Positions 8,668 to 17,642 of a stretch of 64,000 nt of DNA are shown one piece after another. The notes under the pieces are model-generated. The model was not told the DNA's origin. It saw nothing but the letters and a program-made list of their open reading frames with translations, and did no database searches. Source of the stretch: CBDFLS01 sp965249185 (GTDB taxonomy: Bacteria > Chloroflexota > Dehalococcoidia > Lucifugimonadales > Australimonadaceae); NCBI GenBank assembly GCA_965249185.1, contig CBDFLS010000002.1, positions 1,054,001-1,118,000 of the forward strand. Direction: 5' to 3'. Position 1 is the first letter of the stretch. Each line of letters begins with the position of its first letter. The translations under genes were made by a program, and so were the position numbers.

Positions 8668-9564
8668 ATGGCGAATTGGGGAATCAATATCGTGAAGCAG
8701 TACGAGCGAATGGTGGTCTTCACCATGGGGAAGTACACCGGTATCCGGACCCCTGGGTTCCGGTGGCTCTGGCCCTTCATCAATAACGGCACGAGCACGG
8801 TGGACATGCGGGAGGTGCCGGTGCCGATCCCGCGCCAGACCAGCATCACCCGCGACAACGCGCCCATCGACATCGACTTCTTCGTGTACATGCGCGTGCT
8901 GGAGGACCGGCCCCAGGACACGGTGCTGCAGGTGAGCAATTTCCGGACGGCGTCCCAGGCGCTGGCCATGACGAGCCTGCGGGCGGTGATCGGCGAGATG
9001 AACCTGGACGACGTGCTGTCGAAGCGGGACCAGATCAACGGACAGCTCCAGGTCAAGCTGGACGAGGTGACGGCCAACTGGGGCGTGAAGGTGACGCGGG
9101 TGGAGATCAAGGAGGTGGAGCCGCCCCGGGACGTCCAGGAGGCCATGAACCGGCAGCTCTCCGCCGAGCGGAACCGCCGCGCCGCGGTGACGGAGGCCGA
9201 GGGTGACCGCGACGCTCAGGTCAACCGCGCCGAGGGCGACCGGCAGTCCGCCATCCTCCGGGCCGAGGGCTCGAAGCAGGCGGCGATCCTGGAGGCTGAC
9301 GGGGCACAGCAGGCGGAGGTCCTGCGCGCCGAGGGGTTCAGCCTGGCGCTGGACCGGATCAACGCGGTGGCCAGCGGCGTGGACGCCCGCACCATGAGCC
9401 TCCAGTACTTCGAGACGATGAAAGAGATCGGCGACAGCCCCTCCACCAAGTTCATCTTTCCCCTGGAGTTCACGGCGATGCTCCAGCCGTTCCTGCGCCT
9501 CGCGAACGCCGTCGGCGATGGTGAAAGCGAAGGCGGCAGAGGGCGGAAGCCGCGCGGCGGCTAG
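8668..9564 (+). CDS. SPFH/Band 7 (stomatin/prohibitin-like) membrane scaffold protein
   Basis: 298 residues. The SPFH core runs from about residue 10 to 170 ('QYERMVVFTMGKY', 'VPIPRQTSITRDNAPIDIDFFVYMRV' region, 'VEIKEVEPPRDVQEAMNRQ'). It is followed by an alanine/glutamate-rich coiled coil made of repeated 'RAEG'/'EADG' units (about 175-235) that oligomerises such proteins. The N-terminus lacks a clear long membrane helix; the short hydrophobic segment may insert as a hairpin, or attachment may rely on the NfeD partner. Stomatin-like proteins organise membrane microdomains and are partners or substrates of NfeD proteases, whose gene is immediately upstream. ATG 8668 follows TAGGAGGGCAACC. 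Confidence 0.92.
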   Translation: MANWGINIVKQYERMVVFTMGKYTGIRTPGFRWLWPFINNGTSTVDMREVPVPIPRQTSITRDNAPIDIDFFVYMRVLEDRPQDTVLQVSNFRTASQALAMTSLRAVIGEMNLDDVLSKRDQINGQLQVKLDEVTANWGVKVTRVEIKEVEPPRDVQEAMNRQLSAERNRRAAVTEAEGDRDAQVNRAEGDRQSAILRAEGSKQAAILEADGAQQAEVLRAEGFSLALDRINAVASGVDARTMSLQYFETMKEIGDSPSTKFIFPLEFTAMLQPFLRLANAVGDGESEGGRGRKPRGG

Positions 9565-9587
9565 CTCAAGACGACGCCCCGCTCATG

Positions 9588-9633
9588 GCCCGACAAGCCT
9601 GTCCTGAGCAGAGCCGAAGGGCTCACCATGAGC
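9588..9633. repeat. degenerate member of the 'CCTGAGC..GTCGAAGGG' dispersed palindromic repeat family
   Basis: The stretch GCCTGTCCTGAGCAGAGCC followed by GAAGGGCTCACCATGAGCGG resembles the short palindromic repeat whose better copy sits inside both IS1380 transposases of this window (53926-53949 and 58385-58408). Here it lies between genes, 24 bases after the SPFH stop codon. Similar repeats are common in many bacterial genomes, often between genes. Their mobility mechanism is not visible here. Confidence 0.6.
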
Positions 9634-9679
9634 GGACCGGGTCCCGGACGCTTGCTCCAGCAGGCACTTCAACCCCACG

Positions 9680-9730
9680 CGCACTGGGAAAAGGGGCATT
9701 CCCAGTGCGCCCCGCCGTTGAGACGGCGGG
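9680..9730. terminator. two consecutive perfect hairpins upstream of recG
   Basis: The first hairpin pairs CGCACTGGGAA (9680-9690) with TTCCCAGTGCG (9699-9709) over an 8-base loop. The second pairs CCCGCCGT (9711-9718) with ACGGCGGG (9723-9730) over the loop TGAG. Neither is followed by a strong T tract. They probably end transcription of the NfeD-SPFH operon or act in the leader of recG, whose GTG start is only 22 bases further on. Confidence 0.6.
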
Positions 9731-9752
9731 CCTTGTGCGCTAACCTTGTCCC

Positions 9753-12227
9753 GTGGCTTCCCCCAACCTCGACGCACGGCTGAAGGCGTTCCAGAGCATC
9801 CTGGCCCTGGAGACCGATAACGGCTACCGGGACCGGGCCGTCTCCGGAGGCCTGGAGCGATTCCTCCAGATGCTGCTTCGCGATCCGGAGCTCCATCCCC
9901 AGCTCCAACCGCTTGCCGGCCAGGGGCTGCTGGCCGTGGCCTATGGAAGGCTCGACGCCTCCCGGCGACGGGCCTGGGTCCGCGAGGCGGAGCGTCTGCT
10001 GGGTGGAGGCGCGGGGCCGCCGCCCCCCACCGACCTGGCGTCGCCGGTGACGGTGCTGCGCTCGGTGAGCAAGACCATCGCGGCCAAGCTCCAGCGGCGC
10101 GGCGTCTTTACGCTGCGAGACCTCCTGTACCTCTTCCCGAACCGCCACGTGGACTACAGCCAGCGCTCCACCGTCAGCCAGCTCCGGCCCGGCCTCGAGC
10201 AGACGGTGGTGGTCTCCCTATGGGAGGCCCACGAAATCCGGCTGGGCCGGGGCGGCCGCATGGGCGCCACCGAGGCGGTGGTGGGTGACGACACGGGCAA
10301 CATCAGAGTCATCTGGTTCCGCCAGCCCTATCTCGCCCGCACCCTCCAGCGGGCGCTTGCTCGCCCTCAGGAGGCCTCGAAGAGCGAGCCCCTCAAGCCT
10401 CCGGGGCGCCTGGTCCTCAGCGGCAAGGTCACCAGCTTCATGGGCCGCCGCCAGATGGAGTCGCCGGAGTGGGAGACGCTGGAGGACCCGGAGACGGCGG
10501 ACCTGGTCCATACGGGCCGCATGGTGCCGGTATACCCGACCACCGAGGGGCTCCAGTCGCAGCGCATCCTCCGGCGCATCGTGCGCGAGGCGTTGGACCT
10601 GACCTTCCGTCCGTCCGCGGGTGTCCACGCTCCGAAGCTGGAGGACCCGCTGCCCGCGCCGACGCTCCGCCGCCACGCGCTCATGCCGCTGGCCAAGGCG
10701 GTGGCCCAGGCCCACTACCCCGATTCGGCGGAGGCCCAGGAGAAGGCGCGGCAGCGGTTGGCCTTCGATGAGCTTCTCGTTCTGCTGCTGGCCATGGCCG
10801 CCGTGAAGGGACCGGCCCAGGAGAAGGCGCAGGGCATCGCGCTGCGGCCCGCGCCGGCGGTGCTCGACACCTTCCTCGGCTCTCTGCCCTTCCAGCTCAC
10901 CCCGGGCCAGCGGACGGCCCTGGGCGAGGCCCTGGCCGATATCACTCGGGGCGCCGGGCCCATGAGCCGGCTCCTCCAGGGAGACGTGGGCAGCGGCAAG
11001 ACGGTGGTGGCCTTAGCGCTGCTGTTGGTGGCCGTGGCCAACGGGTGCCAGGGCGCATTCATGGCCCCCACGGAGGTGCTGGCCGAGCAGCACTATTTGA
11101 CCGTGGGCCGGCTGCTCAGCGGTCTTGCCCAGCCCTCGCGGGACGCCCACTGGTTCTCGGTCTACGTGGACCCCCATCCACGGCCCATCACCATCGGACT
11201 GCTCACCGGCAGCACCCCGGCCGCGGCCCGGCGCGAGCTCCACACCTGCGTGCGCGTCGGCGCCATCGACCTGCTCATTGGCACCCATGCGCTCATCCAG
11301 GACGAGGTCGCGCTGCCCAACCTGGCCATGGCGGTGGTGGACGAGCAGCACCGGTTCGGCGTGATGCAGCGGGCGGCCCTGCGGGGCAAAGGCCGTCAGC
11401 CACACCTGCTCGTCATGTCGGCAACGCCCATCCCACGCACCCTGGCGCTCACCCTGTACGCCGACCTCGAGGTCTCTACCATTCCGGAGATGCCCGCCGG
11501 CCGCCTGCCCGTCACGACCCACTACGTGACGCCGGACCGCCGCGACGCCGCCGAGGCGTTCTTGGTGAAGCAGGCCTCGGAGGGGCGCCAGTCCTTCGTG
11601 GTCTGTCCCCTTATCGAGGAATCGGAGGCGGTCCAGGCCCGCGCCGCCACGGAGGAGCACCAGCGGCTGCAGGCCACGTCGCTGTCCGGCCTGCGGGTGG
11701 GCCTGCTCCACGGCCGCATGCCGCTCCGCGAGAAGCAGGAGGTGATGGACCGCTTCCGTCAGGGGGAGATGGACGTGCTGGTCTCCACGCCTGTCATCGA
11801 GGTGGGCATAGACGTGCCCAACGCCACCGTCATGCTCATCGAGGGCGCCGACCGGTTCGGCCTCTCCCAGCTCCACCAGCTCCGGGGACGGGTCGGCCGC
11901 GGGGGGCACAAGAGCTACTGCCTGCTGCTGGCGGAGGCGCCTTCGGAGGAGGCGCGCCGGAGGCTGGAGGCTGTGGTGACGAGCAACGACGGCTTCGAGA
12001 TCGCCGAGACTGACCTGCGCCTGCGGGGACCCGGCGACTTCTTCGGCACGCGCCAGTCGGGCCTGCCCACCCTGCGCATGGCCCGGCTGAGCGACCGGGA
12101 GCCGCTGGCCGCCGCGCGGGAGGAGGCGCACCGCATGACGGCCAGCGACCCGAAGCTGAAGGCGCACCCCTCACTGGCCGCGCAGGTCGAGCGCTACACC
12201 CACGCGGTCACGGACGAGGTGAGTTGA
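9753..12227 (+). CDS. recG: ATP-dependent DNA helicase RecG
   Basis: 824 residues starting with GTG. An N-terminal extension of about 95 residues precedes the wedge/OB domain ('TLRDLLYLFPNRHVDY'), which grips branched DNA. The helicase motor follows: Walker A 'GDVGSGKT' (about residue 409), the DExH box as 'DEQHRFG' (about 528), 'SATPIPRTLALTLY' (about 555), and 'PVIEVGIDVPNAT' with 'QLRGRVGRG' of the second RecA-like domain. RecG reverses stalled replication forks and processes Holliday junctions and R-loops. It is somewhat longer than the E. coli protein (about 690 residues), chiefly because of the N-terminal extension, which is common in RecG outside Proteobacteria. It stands alone, with hairpins upstream and a new promoter downstream. 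Confidence 0.97.
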   Translation: MASPNLDARLKAFQSILALETDNGYRDRAVSGGLERFLQMLLRDPELHPQLQPLAGQGLLAVAYGRLDASRRRAWVREAERLLGGGAGPPPPTDLASPVTVLRSVSKTIAAKLQRRGVFTLRDLLYLFPNRHVDYSQRSTVSQLRPGLEQTVVVSLWEAHEIRLGRGGRMGATEAVVGDDTGNIRVIWFRQPYLARTLQRALARPQEASKSEPLKPPGRLVLSGKVTSFMGRRQMESPEWETLEDPETADLVHTGRMVPVYPTTEGLQSQRILRRIVREALDLTFRPSAGVHAPKLEDPLPAPTLRRHALMPLAKAVAQAHYPDSAEAQEKARQRLAFDELLVLLLAMAAVKGPAQEKAQGIALRPAPAVLDTFLGSLPFQLTPGQRTALGEALADITRGAGPMSRLLQGDVGSGKTVVALALLLVAVANGCQGAFMAPTEVLAEQHYLTVGRLLSGLAQPSRDAHWFSVYVDPHPRPITIGLLTGSTPAAARRELHTCVRVGAIDLLIGTHALIQDEVALPNLAMAVVDEQHRFGVMQRAALRGKGRQPHLLVMSATPIPRTLALTLYADLEVSTIPEMPAGRLPVTTHYVTPDRRDAAEAFLVKQASEGRQSFVVCPLIEESEAVQARAATEEHQRLQATSLSGLRVGLLHGRMPLREKQEVMDRFRQGEMDVLVSTPVIEVGIDVPNATVMLIEGADRFGLSQLHQLRGRVGRGGHKSYCLLLAEAPSEEARRRLEAVVTSNDGFEIAETDLRLRGPGDFFGTRQSGLPTLRMARLSDREPLAAAREEAHRMTASDPKLKAHPSLAAQVERYTHAVTDEVS

Positions 12228-12288
12228 GAGCTACGCCAACGCCGCCCGCCGGAGAGCCGAACGAGCCCACAACCGGGTTGCCGTGGAA

Positions 12289-12316
12289 TTGACAAACCCC
12301 ACGAAATTAGGATAAT
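12289..12316 (+). promoter_or_regulatory. sigma-70-type promoter for the diiron desaturase-like gene
   Basis: TTGACA at 12289-12294 is a perfect -35 box. Sixteen bases later GATAAT (12311-12316) matches the -10 consensus at five of six positions. Transcription would begin near 12323, giving a leader of roughly 18 bases before ATG 12341. That supports the upstream of the two candidate starts. Confidence 0.75.
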
Positions 12317-12340
12317 GGGTACCCTCACGTAAACGAGGAA

Positions 12341-13390
12341 ATGTCCGGGGTGCGGGACTCTCCGGAAGGCGTCTGGCCCGCGGAGAACGCCCCCGATTTC
12401 GCGCGGCAGCCCCGATTTCGCTCAGCGGTATTAATGTCATCACGGTCACTTAGTCAGCATAACGCGCTGTCTTCAGTCGACCAGCGCATCGATGAAGAGA
12501 TGCAGGCCCTGCTGGACTACCACCTGCCGGGCCGCAGTCCCGTGTCACCCGACGACTACGACTGGCAGGCCATCAGGCCCGATGCCGTGGGCCAGGACAT
12601 CCTGGACTCCCTCACCTTCGTGACCCTGGTGGAGTGCCACCCCGGATTCCCGGCGAGCAAGCTGCTGGCAGCCGCCGACCGCGGAGGCGCTCCCTGGCTG
12701 CGGCGGTTCATCGACCAGACGTGGCTTCCCGAAGAGAAGATGCACCACGCTCCCTACAAGGAGTACCTCGTCCGCTCGGGGACCTTACCCCGCGAGGTCA
12801 TCGACTCCCGGATCGACGATGTGTACTCCCGCGGGTTCGTGTACGGCGAGGGGTACACCGCGCTCCAGGCGGCCACCTACGGGTGGATTCAGGAACTGAT
12901 CACCTGGCGCTTCTACGAGGCCATGCGCTCCCACCTGATCGCCGCCCAGCGCCGGGGCGACCCCTCGGACCCGGTGCTCATCAAGGTGCTGGGTGACATC
13001 GCCAAGCAGGAGAACTTTCACCGGCACATCTATCTGAGCGGCGCCCAGACCATCCTGAAGCACGCCCCGGAGCGGAAGCGGGAGGTTGTGTCCACCCTGG
13101 TGGAGTTCATGATGCCCGGGCACCACACGGTGCCGGACATGCAGCCCAATGCTCAGAAGTGGGCGACGGCCGTCAATCTCTCGTTTCGAACGCTCACCCA
13201 CGACATCGTCGATGGCGTGAGAGGGCTCATCGGGTACAAGGGCCTGGGACAGACCGCCGTCCTCTACGGGTCCCGGCACCCCGGCCCCTGGCACATCAAG
13301 GCGCTGGTCAAGGTGTTCAAGCCCTTCGCCCGGCCCTACGGCTCCCCGGCCAACGCCCTCCTGGGCAGGCTGATCGCCCGGCTGGTCTAG
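12341..13390 (+). CDS. acyl-ACP desaturase-like ferritin-fold diiron protein
   Basis: 349 residues from ATG 12341. A second in-frame ATG at 12434 would remove 31 poorly conserved residues, but the promoter position favours the longer form. Two ExxH motifs stand about 90 residues apart, 'PEEKMHH' and 'KQENFHRH', matching the helices that carry the two-iron site of soluble acyl-ACP desaturases. These enzymes use oxygen and ferredoxin to place a cis double bond in acyl chains. The motifs differ from the plant EExRH form, so another diiron oxidase role is possible. It lies alone between recG and argS with its own promoter. Confidence 0.75.
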   Translation: MSGVRDSPEGVWPAENAPDFARQPRFRSAVLMSSRSLSQHNALSSVDQRIDEEMQALLDYHLPGRSPVSPDDYDWQAIRPDAVGQDILDSLTFVTLVECHPGFPASKLLAAADRGGAPWLRRFIDQTWLPEEKMHHAPYKEYLVRSGTLPREVIDSRIDDVYSRGFVYGEGYTALQAATYGWIQELITWRFYEAMRSHLIAAQRRGDPSDPVLIKVLGDIAKQENFHRHIYLSGAQTILKHAPERKREVVSTLVEFMMPGHHTVPDMQPNAQKWATAVNLSFRTLTHDIVDGVRGLIGYKGLGQTAVLYGSRHPGPWHIKALVKVFKPFARPYGSPANALLGRLIARLV

Positions 13391-13463
13391 CACTCGAAAA
13401 CGCCGTTGCGTCCCTCGCCCCTCGCTTGGCCCCTTGGGGACCCCCTGGTATCATAGCTTCGCT

Positions 13464-15134
13464 ATGTCCATTCGCGACGACATCGCCCAACTCATAGCCG
13501 AGGCCGTCGAAGCGGCCCAGCGTCAGGGCCTGCTGCCCGCGGCCACGCTGCCGGCGGCGGCGGTAGAGCGCCCGCAGAACCCCGAGCATGGCGACTTCGC
13601 CACCAGCCTCCCCCTGCGGCTGGCCCGAACGGCCCGCATGAGCCCCATGGAGATAGCCGAGCGGCTCGTGGCGCTCGTCCCCAGCGCCGATGCCATCGAG
13701 CGGGTGTGGGCGGCGCCGCCCGGCTTCGTGAACTTCGCGCTGACCCCGCAATGGCTTCAGGAGCAGGTGGAGGGGGTTAACCGGGCCGCCGGCTCCTATG
13801 GCAACACCGCCACCGGCGCCGGAGAGCGGGTGCAGGTGGAGTTCGTCAGCGTCAACCCCACGGGGCCCATCCACGTGGGCCACGCCCGGGGCGCGGTGCT
13901 CGGCAGCGCCCTGGCAAAGGTGCTGGCCGCCGCCGGCTACGACGTGGCCCGCGAGTACTACGTCAACGACGCCGGTAGCCAGATGGACGCTTTCTACGCC
14001 TCCCTCTTCGCCCGCTATGCCCAGGCCCTGGGCCGCGATGACGAGGTCCCATCCGGCGGGTATCAGGGGCAATACCTGGTGGAGATGGGCCAGTTGATGG
14101 CGGCCGAGCACGGCGCGCGGTACCTGGAGGTGCCCCGCGAGCAAGGGGTCGCCGAGCTGGGCGCCGTGGGTCTGGAGCGGATGCTCGACGCCATACGCCT
14201 GGACCTGGAGCAGGTGGGCGTCTCCTTCGATGTCTGGTTCAGGGAGAAGGACCTCTTCCAAGACAGCCAGTACGACACGGCCATGCGCCTGCTCAAAGAG
14301 GGGGGCTACACGGCGGAGCGGGATGGCGCCCTCTGGTTCACCTCCTCTTCGATGGGGAACGATAAAGACAACGTGCTGGTGCGGGGCACGGGCCTGCCCA
14401 CCTACTTCGCCTCGGACGTGGCGTACCACTACAACAAGTTCGTGGAGCGGGGCTTCAGCCGTGTCATCGACGTCTGGGGCGCCGACCACCAGGGCCACAT
14501 CCCCCGGATGAAAGCCGTCGTGACTGCTCTGGGCGTGGACGCCTCGCGGCTCAGCATCATCATCGCCCAGCTCGTCACCCTCAAGCGCGGCGGCAAAGTG
14601 ACCCGCGCCTCCAAGCGCACGGGCGATCTGATCACGCTTCGAGATCTGGTCGATGAGGTCGGCTCGGATGCCTGCCGCTACTTCTTCCTCGCCAGGGCCG
14701 CAGAGAGCCAAATGGAGTTCGACCTGGAGCTGGCGGTGCGCCAGAGCGCCGACAACCCCGTCTATTACGTCCAGTACGCCCACGCGCGCATCGCCGGCAT
14801 CCTGCGCCTGGCCAAGGAGCGGGGCATCGACTGGTCCGGCGGCGACGTCTCGCTGCTCACCCACGAGGCGGAGCTGGCCCTGGTCCGCAAGATGCTGCTC
14901 CTGCCGGAGCTGGTGGACACCGTGGCCCAGACCCTGGCGCCCCATCACCTGCCCCACTACGCCACGGAACTGGCCACCGCCTTCCATTGGTTCTACGACA
15001 ACTGCCGCGTGGTCTCCAACGACCCGGCCGACGAGGCGGTCACCAGAGCGCGGCTGAAGCTGTGCCAGGCCGCCAAGACCGCCCTCGCCCGCACCCTCGA
15101 CCTCATGGACGTGTCCGCGCCCAAACAGATGTGA
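13464..15134 (+). CDS. argS: arginyl-tRNA synthetase
   Basis: 556 residues. The class I signature 'VNPTGPIHVGHARGAVLG' includes the HIGH-type motif HVGH (about residue 137). The N-terminal Add-1 domain that recognises the tRNA D-loop is present, and the C-terminal anticodon-binding (DALR) domain ends the protein ('NCRVVSNDPADEAVTRARLKLCQAAKTAL' region). The enzyme loads arginine onto tRNA-Arg. The reading frame extends 10 codons upstream, but ATG 13464 begins the family's usual N-terminus 'MSIRDDIAQLI'. A TATCAT box at 13450-13455 close to the start suggests a very short leader. A methyltransferase gene follows 45 bases downstream. Confidence 0.97.
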   Translation: MSIRDDIAQLIAEAVEAAQRQGLLPAATLPAAAVERPQNPEHGDFATSLPLRLARTARMSPMEIAERLVALVPSADAIERVWAAPPGFVNFALTPQWLQEQVEGVNRAAGSYGNTATGAGERVQVEFVSVNPTGPIHVGHARGAVLGSALAKVLAAAGYDVAREYYVNDAGSQMDAFYASLFARYAQALGRDDEVPSGGYQGQYLVEMGQLMAAEHGARYLEVPREQGVAELGAVGLERMLDAIRLDLEQVGVSFDVWFREKDLFQDSQYDTAMRLLKEGGYTAERDGALWFTSSSMGNDKDNVLVRGTGLPTYFASDVAYHYNKFVERGFSRVIDVWGADHQGHIPRMKAVVTALGVDASRLSIIIAQLVTLKRGGKVTRASKRTGDLITLRDLVDEVGSDACRYFFLARAAESQMEFDLELAVRQSADNPVYYVQYAHARIAGILRLAKERGIDWSGGDVSLLTHEAELALVRKMLLLPELVDTVAQTLAPHHLPHYATELATAFHWFYDNCRVVSNDPADEAVTRARLKLCQAAKTALARTLDLMDVSAPKQM

Positions 15135-15179
15135 CCAGGACGCTCCCGTGGGAACACCACGCGAGCCAGCAGGTCCCCA

Positions 15180-15821
15180 ATGGCTGACCAGCCGCCGCTG
15201 CACCTCCCGCCCGAGTACTTCCGCCGGCAAGACGAGGCCGACGACCGACTCTTCTACACCGAGCCGAGGCTGGTGGTGCACATCGATGACCACGCCATCC
15301 ACGCCATCGGCGACTACTTCGGCCGCCGGCTGCCCGAGGACAGCGTGGTGCTGGACCTGATGAGTAGCTGGCGCTCCCACCTGCCGGACGGGTTTCCAAA
15401 GCGCAAGCTGGTTGGCCTCGGGCTCAACGCCGTCGAGATGGCCGAGAACCCGCTGCTCGATGAGCATGTGGTGCACGACGTGAACGCCGACCCCGTGCTG
15501 CCCTTCGTGGACGCCAGCTTCGACGCCGCGGTGCTCACCGTCTCGGTCCAGTATCTGGTGCGGCCGGTCGAGGTCTTCCGCGAGGTGAGCCGGGCGCTCA
15601 AGCCGGGCGCCTGGTTCCACGTGCTCTACTCGAACCGTATGTTCCCCACCAAGGCGATAGCCATCTGGCAGCCGCTGAGCGATGCCCAGCGCGCGCAGCT
15701 CATCAGCGCGTACTTTGCGGCGGCGGGCGGCTGGGAGCAGCCGGAGGCGATGGACATCAGCCCCAAGCTGGGTTTCCCCACGGACCCAGTCTACGTCGTG
15801 GCCGCGAGGGTGCCGGAATAG
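15180..15821 (+). CDS. class I SAM-dependent methyltransferase
   Basis: 213 residues of the Methyltransf_11-like fold. Motif I is the variant 'VVLDLMSSWRSHLP' rather than a plain GxGxG loop; 'VGLGLNAVEMAENPLL' and 'LPFVDASFDAAVLTVSVQYL' follow in the expected order. The variant is shared with a set of uncharacterised bacterial and plastid methyltransferases. The substrate is unknown. The gene lies 45 bases after argS and probably shares its transcript. A strong hairpin pair follows downstream. Confidence 0.85.
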   Translation: MADQPPLHLPPEYFRRQDEADDRLFYTEPRLVVHIDDHAIHAIGDYFGRRLPEDSVVLDLMSSWRSHLPDGFPKRKLVGLGLNAVEMAENPLLDEHVVHDVNADPVLPFVDASFDAAVLTVSVQYLVRPVEVFREVSRALKPGAWFHVLYSNRMFPTKAIAIWQPLSDAQRAQLISAYFAAAGGWEQPEAMDISPKLGFPTDPVYVVAARVPE

Positions 15822-15858
15822 GCCGGTGGGAACCCACCGCAAAGAACTTTGGTGTTAG

Positions 15859-15938
15859 GGTCCGGTCGGACCGGACCTCAAATACGAAATTTTCTGGAAG
15901 GGGTCCGGGAACCCTCTTTTGCCCAAAAGAGGGTTCCC
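15859..15938. terminator. two perfect inverted repeats between methyltransferase and acyl-CoA synthetase genes
   Basis: GGTCCGGT (15859-15866) pairs with ACCGGACC (15870-15877) around CGG. A longer perfect 14-base stem, GGGAACCCTCTTTT (15907-15920), pairs with AAAAGAGGGTTCCC (15925-15938) around GCCC. The second has A/T-rich inner pairs and would fold on either strand. It is probably a terminator for the upstream operon, although an operator for the synthetase gene 38 bases downstream is possible. Confidence 0.65.
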
Positions 15939-15976
15939 CGGTATCCTCTCATAGCACAGACTACTGGGAGGGCGTG

Positions 15977-17584
15977 ATGCGCGAGCACGTGTCGTACGAG
16001 AACCTCAGCCCCCTGTCGTTCCTGGACCGCAGCGCCCTCGTCTTTCCCCATAAGACGGCCGTGGTCTACGGGGACCGGCGCTACACCTACGCCGAGCTCG
16101 CCGAGCGGGTGCGCCGCCTGGCGGGAGCGCTCAAGGAGACCGGCGTGGGCAAGGGCGACCGGGTGGCTTTCCTGGTGCCCAATCTACCGGCCATGCTGGA
16201 GGGCCACTACGGTCCCTTGAGCCTGGGCGCCGTGCTCGTGGCCATCAACATCCGGCTCTCGCCCCGGGAGATCGCGTACATCGTCAACCACTCGGGCGCC
16301 AAGCTGCTGGTCTTCGACTCGGAGCTGGCGCCCACGGTGAGCGCTATCAGAGAGCAGCTCGTCCCCGGCATGCTGTTCGTGCAGGTGGTGGACACGCATC
16401 CCAGGGCCGAGGAGGTGCCGGGTCCCGACTACGAGTCCTTCCTGGCGTCGGCGCCGGCGGGAGAGCACCGGGAGGCGCTCTCCTCGGAGCTGGACACCAT
16501 CGCCATCAACTACACATCGGGCACCACGGGGCAGCCCAAGGGAGTGGAGTACCACGCCCGCGGCGCCTATCTGAACGCTCTGGGCGAGGCGCTGGAGATG
16601 GGAATGAGCTGGCGCAGCGTCTACCTCTGGACGCTGCCCATGTTCCATTGCAACGGCTGGTGCTACACCTGGGGGGTAACAGCGGTTGGCGGCACCCACA
16701 TCTGCCTGCGGCGGGTGGACCCGGCGGAGGTCTACCGGCTCATCCGGGCGGAGGGGGTGAGCCACCTGTGCTGCGCGCCCACGGTGCTCACGGCCCTCTA
16801 CTCGTCGCCCGAGGCCGAGGGACAGGACCTCTCGGGCGTGAGCATCGCCACGGGCGGCGCGCCGCCGGCGCCCCAGGTGGTCAGGACCATAGAGGGCATG
16901 GGCGCCAGTATCTTCCACATCTACGGCCTCACCGAGACCTTCGGCCCCTTCACCGTCTGCGAGGCCCAGCCCGAGTGGGATGCCCTGGAGGCCGCCGAGG
17001 TGGCCCGCTTGAAGGCGCGCCAGGGCGTTCCCTACATCACCGCCGGGCTCGGCATGCGGGTGGTCGATGAGCGGATGCAGGAGGTCCCACGCGATGGCGA
17101 GGTCATGGGCGAGGTGGTGTTGCGCGGGAACAACGTCATGTCCGGCTACTACAACGACCCCGGCGCCAGCGCCAAGGCCTTCCAGGGCGGCTGGTTCCAC
17201 TCCGGCGATCTGGGGGTGCGGCACCCCGATGGCTATATCGAGCTGAAGGACCGGGCCAAGGACGTGATCATCTCCGGCGGCGAGAACGTCTCCAGCCAGG
17301 AGGTGGAGAAGGTGCTCATGGAGCATTCCGGCGTGCTGGAGGTGTGTGTGGTGGGCGTCCCCGACGAGAAGTGGGGCGAGGTGCCCAAGGCCTTCGTGGT
17401 CGCCAGGCCGGGAGCCGAGGTCACGGGGGAGGAGCTGGTCCAGTTCTGCCGCGAGCGAATCGCCCACTTCAAGTGCCCCAAGCACGTGGAGTTCGGCGAG
17501 CTGCCCAAGACTGCCACGGGCAAGATTCAGAAGTACGTCCTGCGGGAGCGGGAGTGGCGGGGCCAAGAGAAGCGGATCCAGTGA
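15977..17584 (+). CDS. acyl-CoA synthetase (AMP-forming, AMP-binding family)
   Basis: 535 residues. It carries the adenylate-forming P-loop 'YTSGTTGQPKG' (about residue 178), the A5-type 'YGLTETFGP' motif, 'GWFHSGDLGVRHPDGYIELKDR' (A7/A8 hinge region) and a C-terminal 'TATGKIQKYVLRE' with the catalytic lysine. The enzyme activates a carboxylic acid with ATP and joins it to CoA in the cytosol. Overall it resembles medium-chain or aromatic acyl-CoA ligases of the 'long-chain-fatty-acid-CoA ligase' annotation group. A GTG one codon upstream is possible, but ATG 15977 is better placed after GGGAGG. It is a single-gene unit preceded by the hairpins. Confidence 0.92.
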   Translation: MREHVSYENLSPLSFLDRSALVFPHKTAVVYGDRRYTYAELAERVRRLAGALKETGVGKGDRVAFLVPNLPAMLEGHYGPLSLGAVLVAINIRLSPREIAYIVNHSGAKLLVFDSELAPTVSAIREQLVPGMLFVQVVDTHPRAEEVPGPDYESFLASAPAGEHREALSSELDTIAINYTSGTTGQPKGVEYHARGAYLNALGEALEMGMSWRSVYLWTLPMFHCNGWCYTWGVTAVGGTHICLRRVDPAEVYRLIRAEGVSHLCCAPTVLTALYSSPEAEGQDLSGVSIATGGAPPAPQVVRTIEGMGASIFHIYGLTETFGPFTVCEAQPEWDALEAAEVARLKARQGVPYITAGLGMRVVDERMQEVPRDGEVMGEVVLRGNNVMSGYYNDPGASAKAFQGGWFHSGDLGVRHPDGYIELKDRAKDVIISGGENVSSQEVEKVLMEHSGVLEVCVVGVPDEKWGEVPKAFVVARPGAEVTGEELVQFCRERIAHFKCPKHVEFGELPKTATGKIQKYVLREREWRGQEKRIQ

Positions 17585-17642
17585 AGCGGGAGCCTCGCCC
17601 GGCCGCCTGAGCGGGCCGGCCCCCCATCTACCCGGCGCTTGC

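Noticed and set aside
13317..15842. An 841-codon open frame on the minus strand across argS
   Set aside because: It is antisense to argS and the methyltransferase gene, both with diagnostic motifs, and its translation is His/Gly/Arg-rich low-complexity typical of shadow frames.
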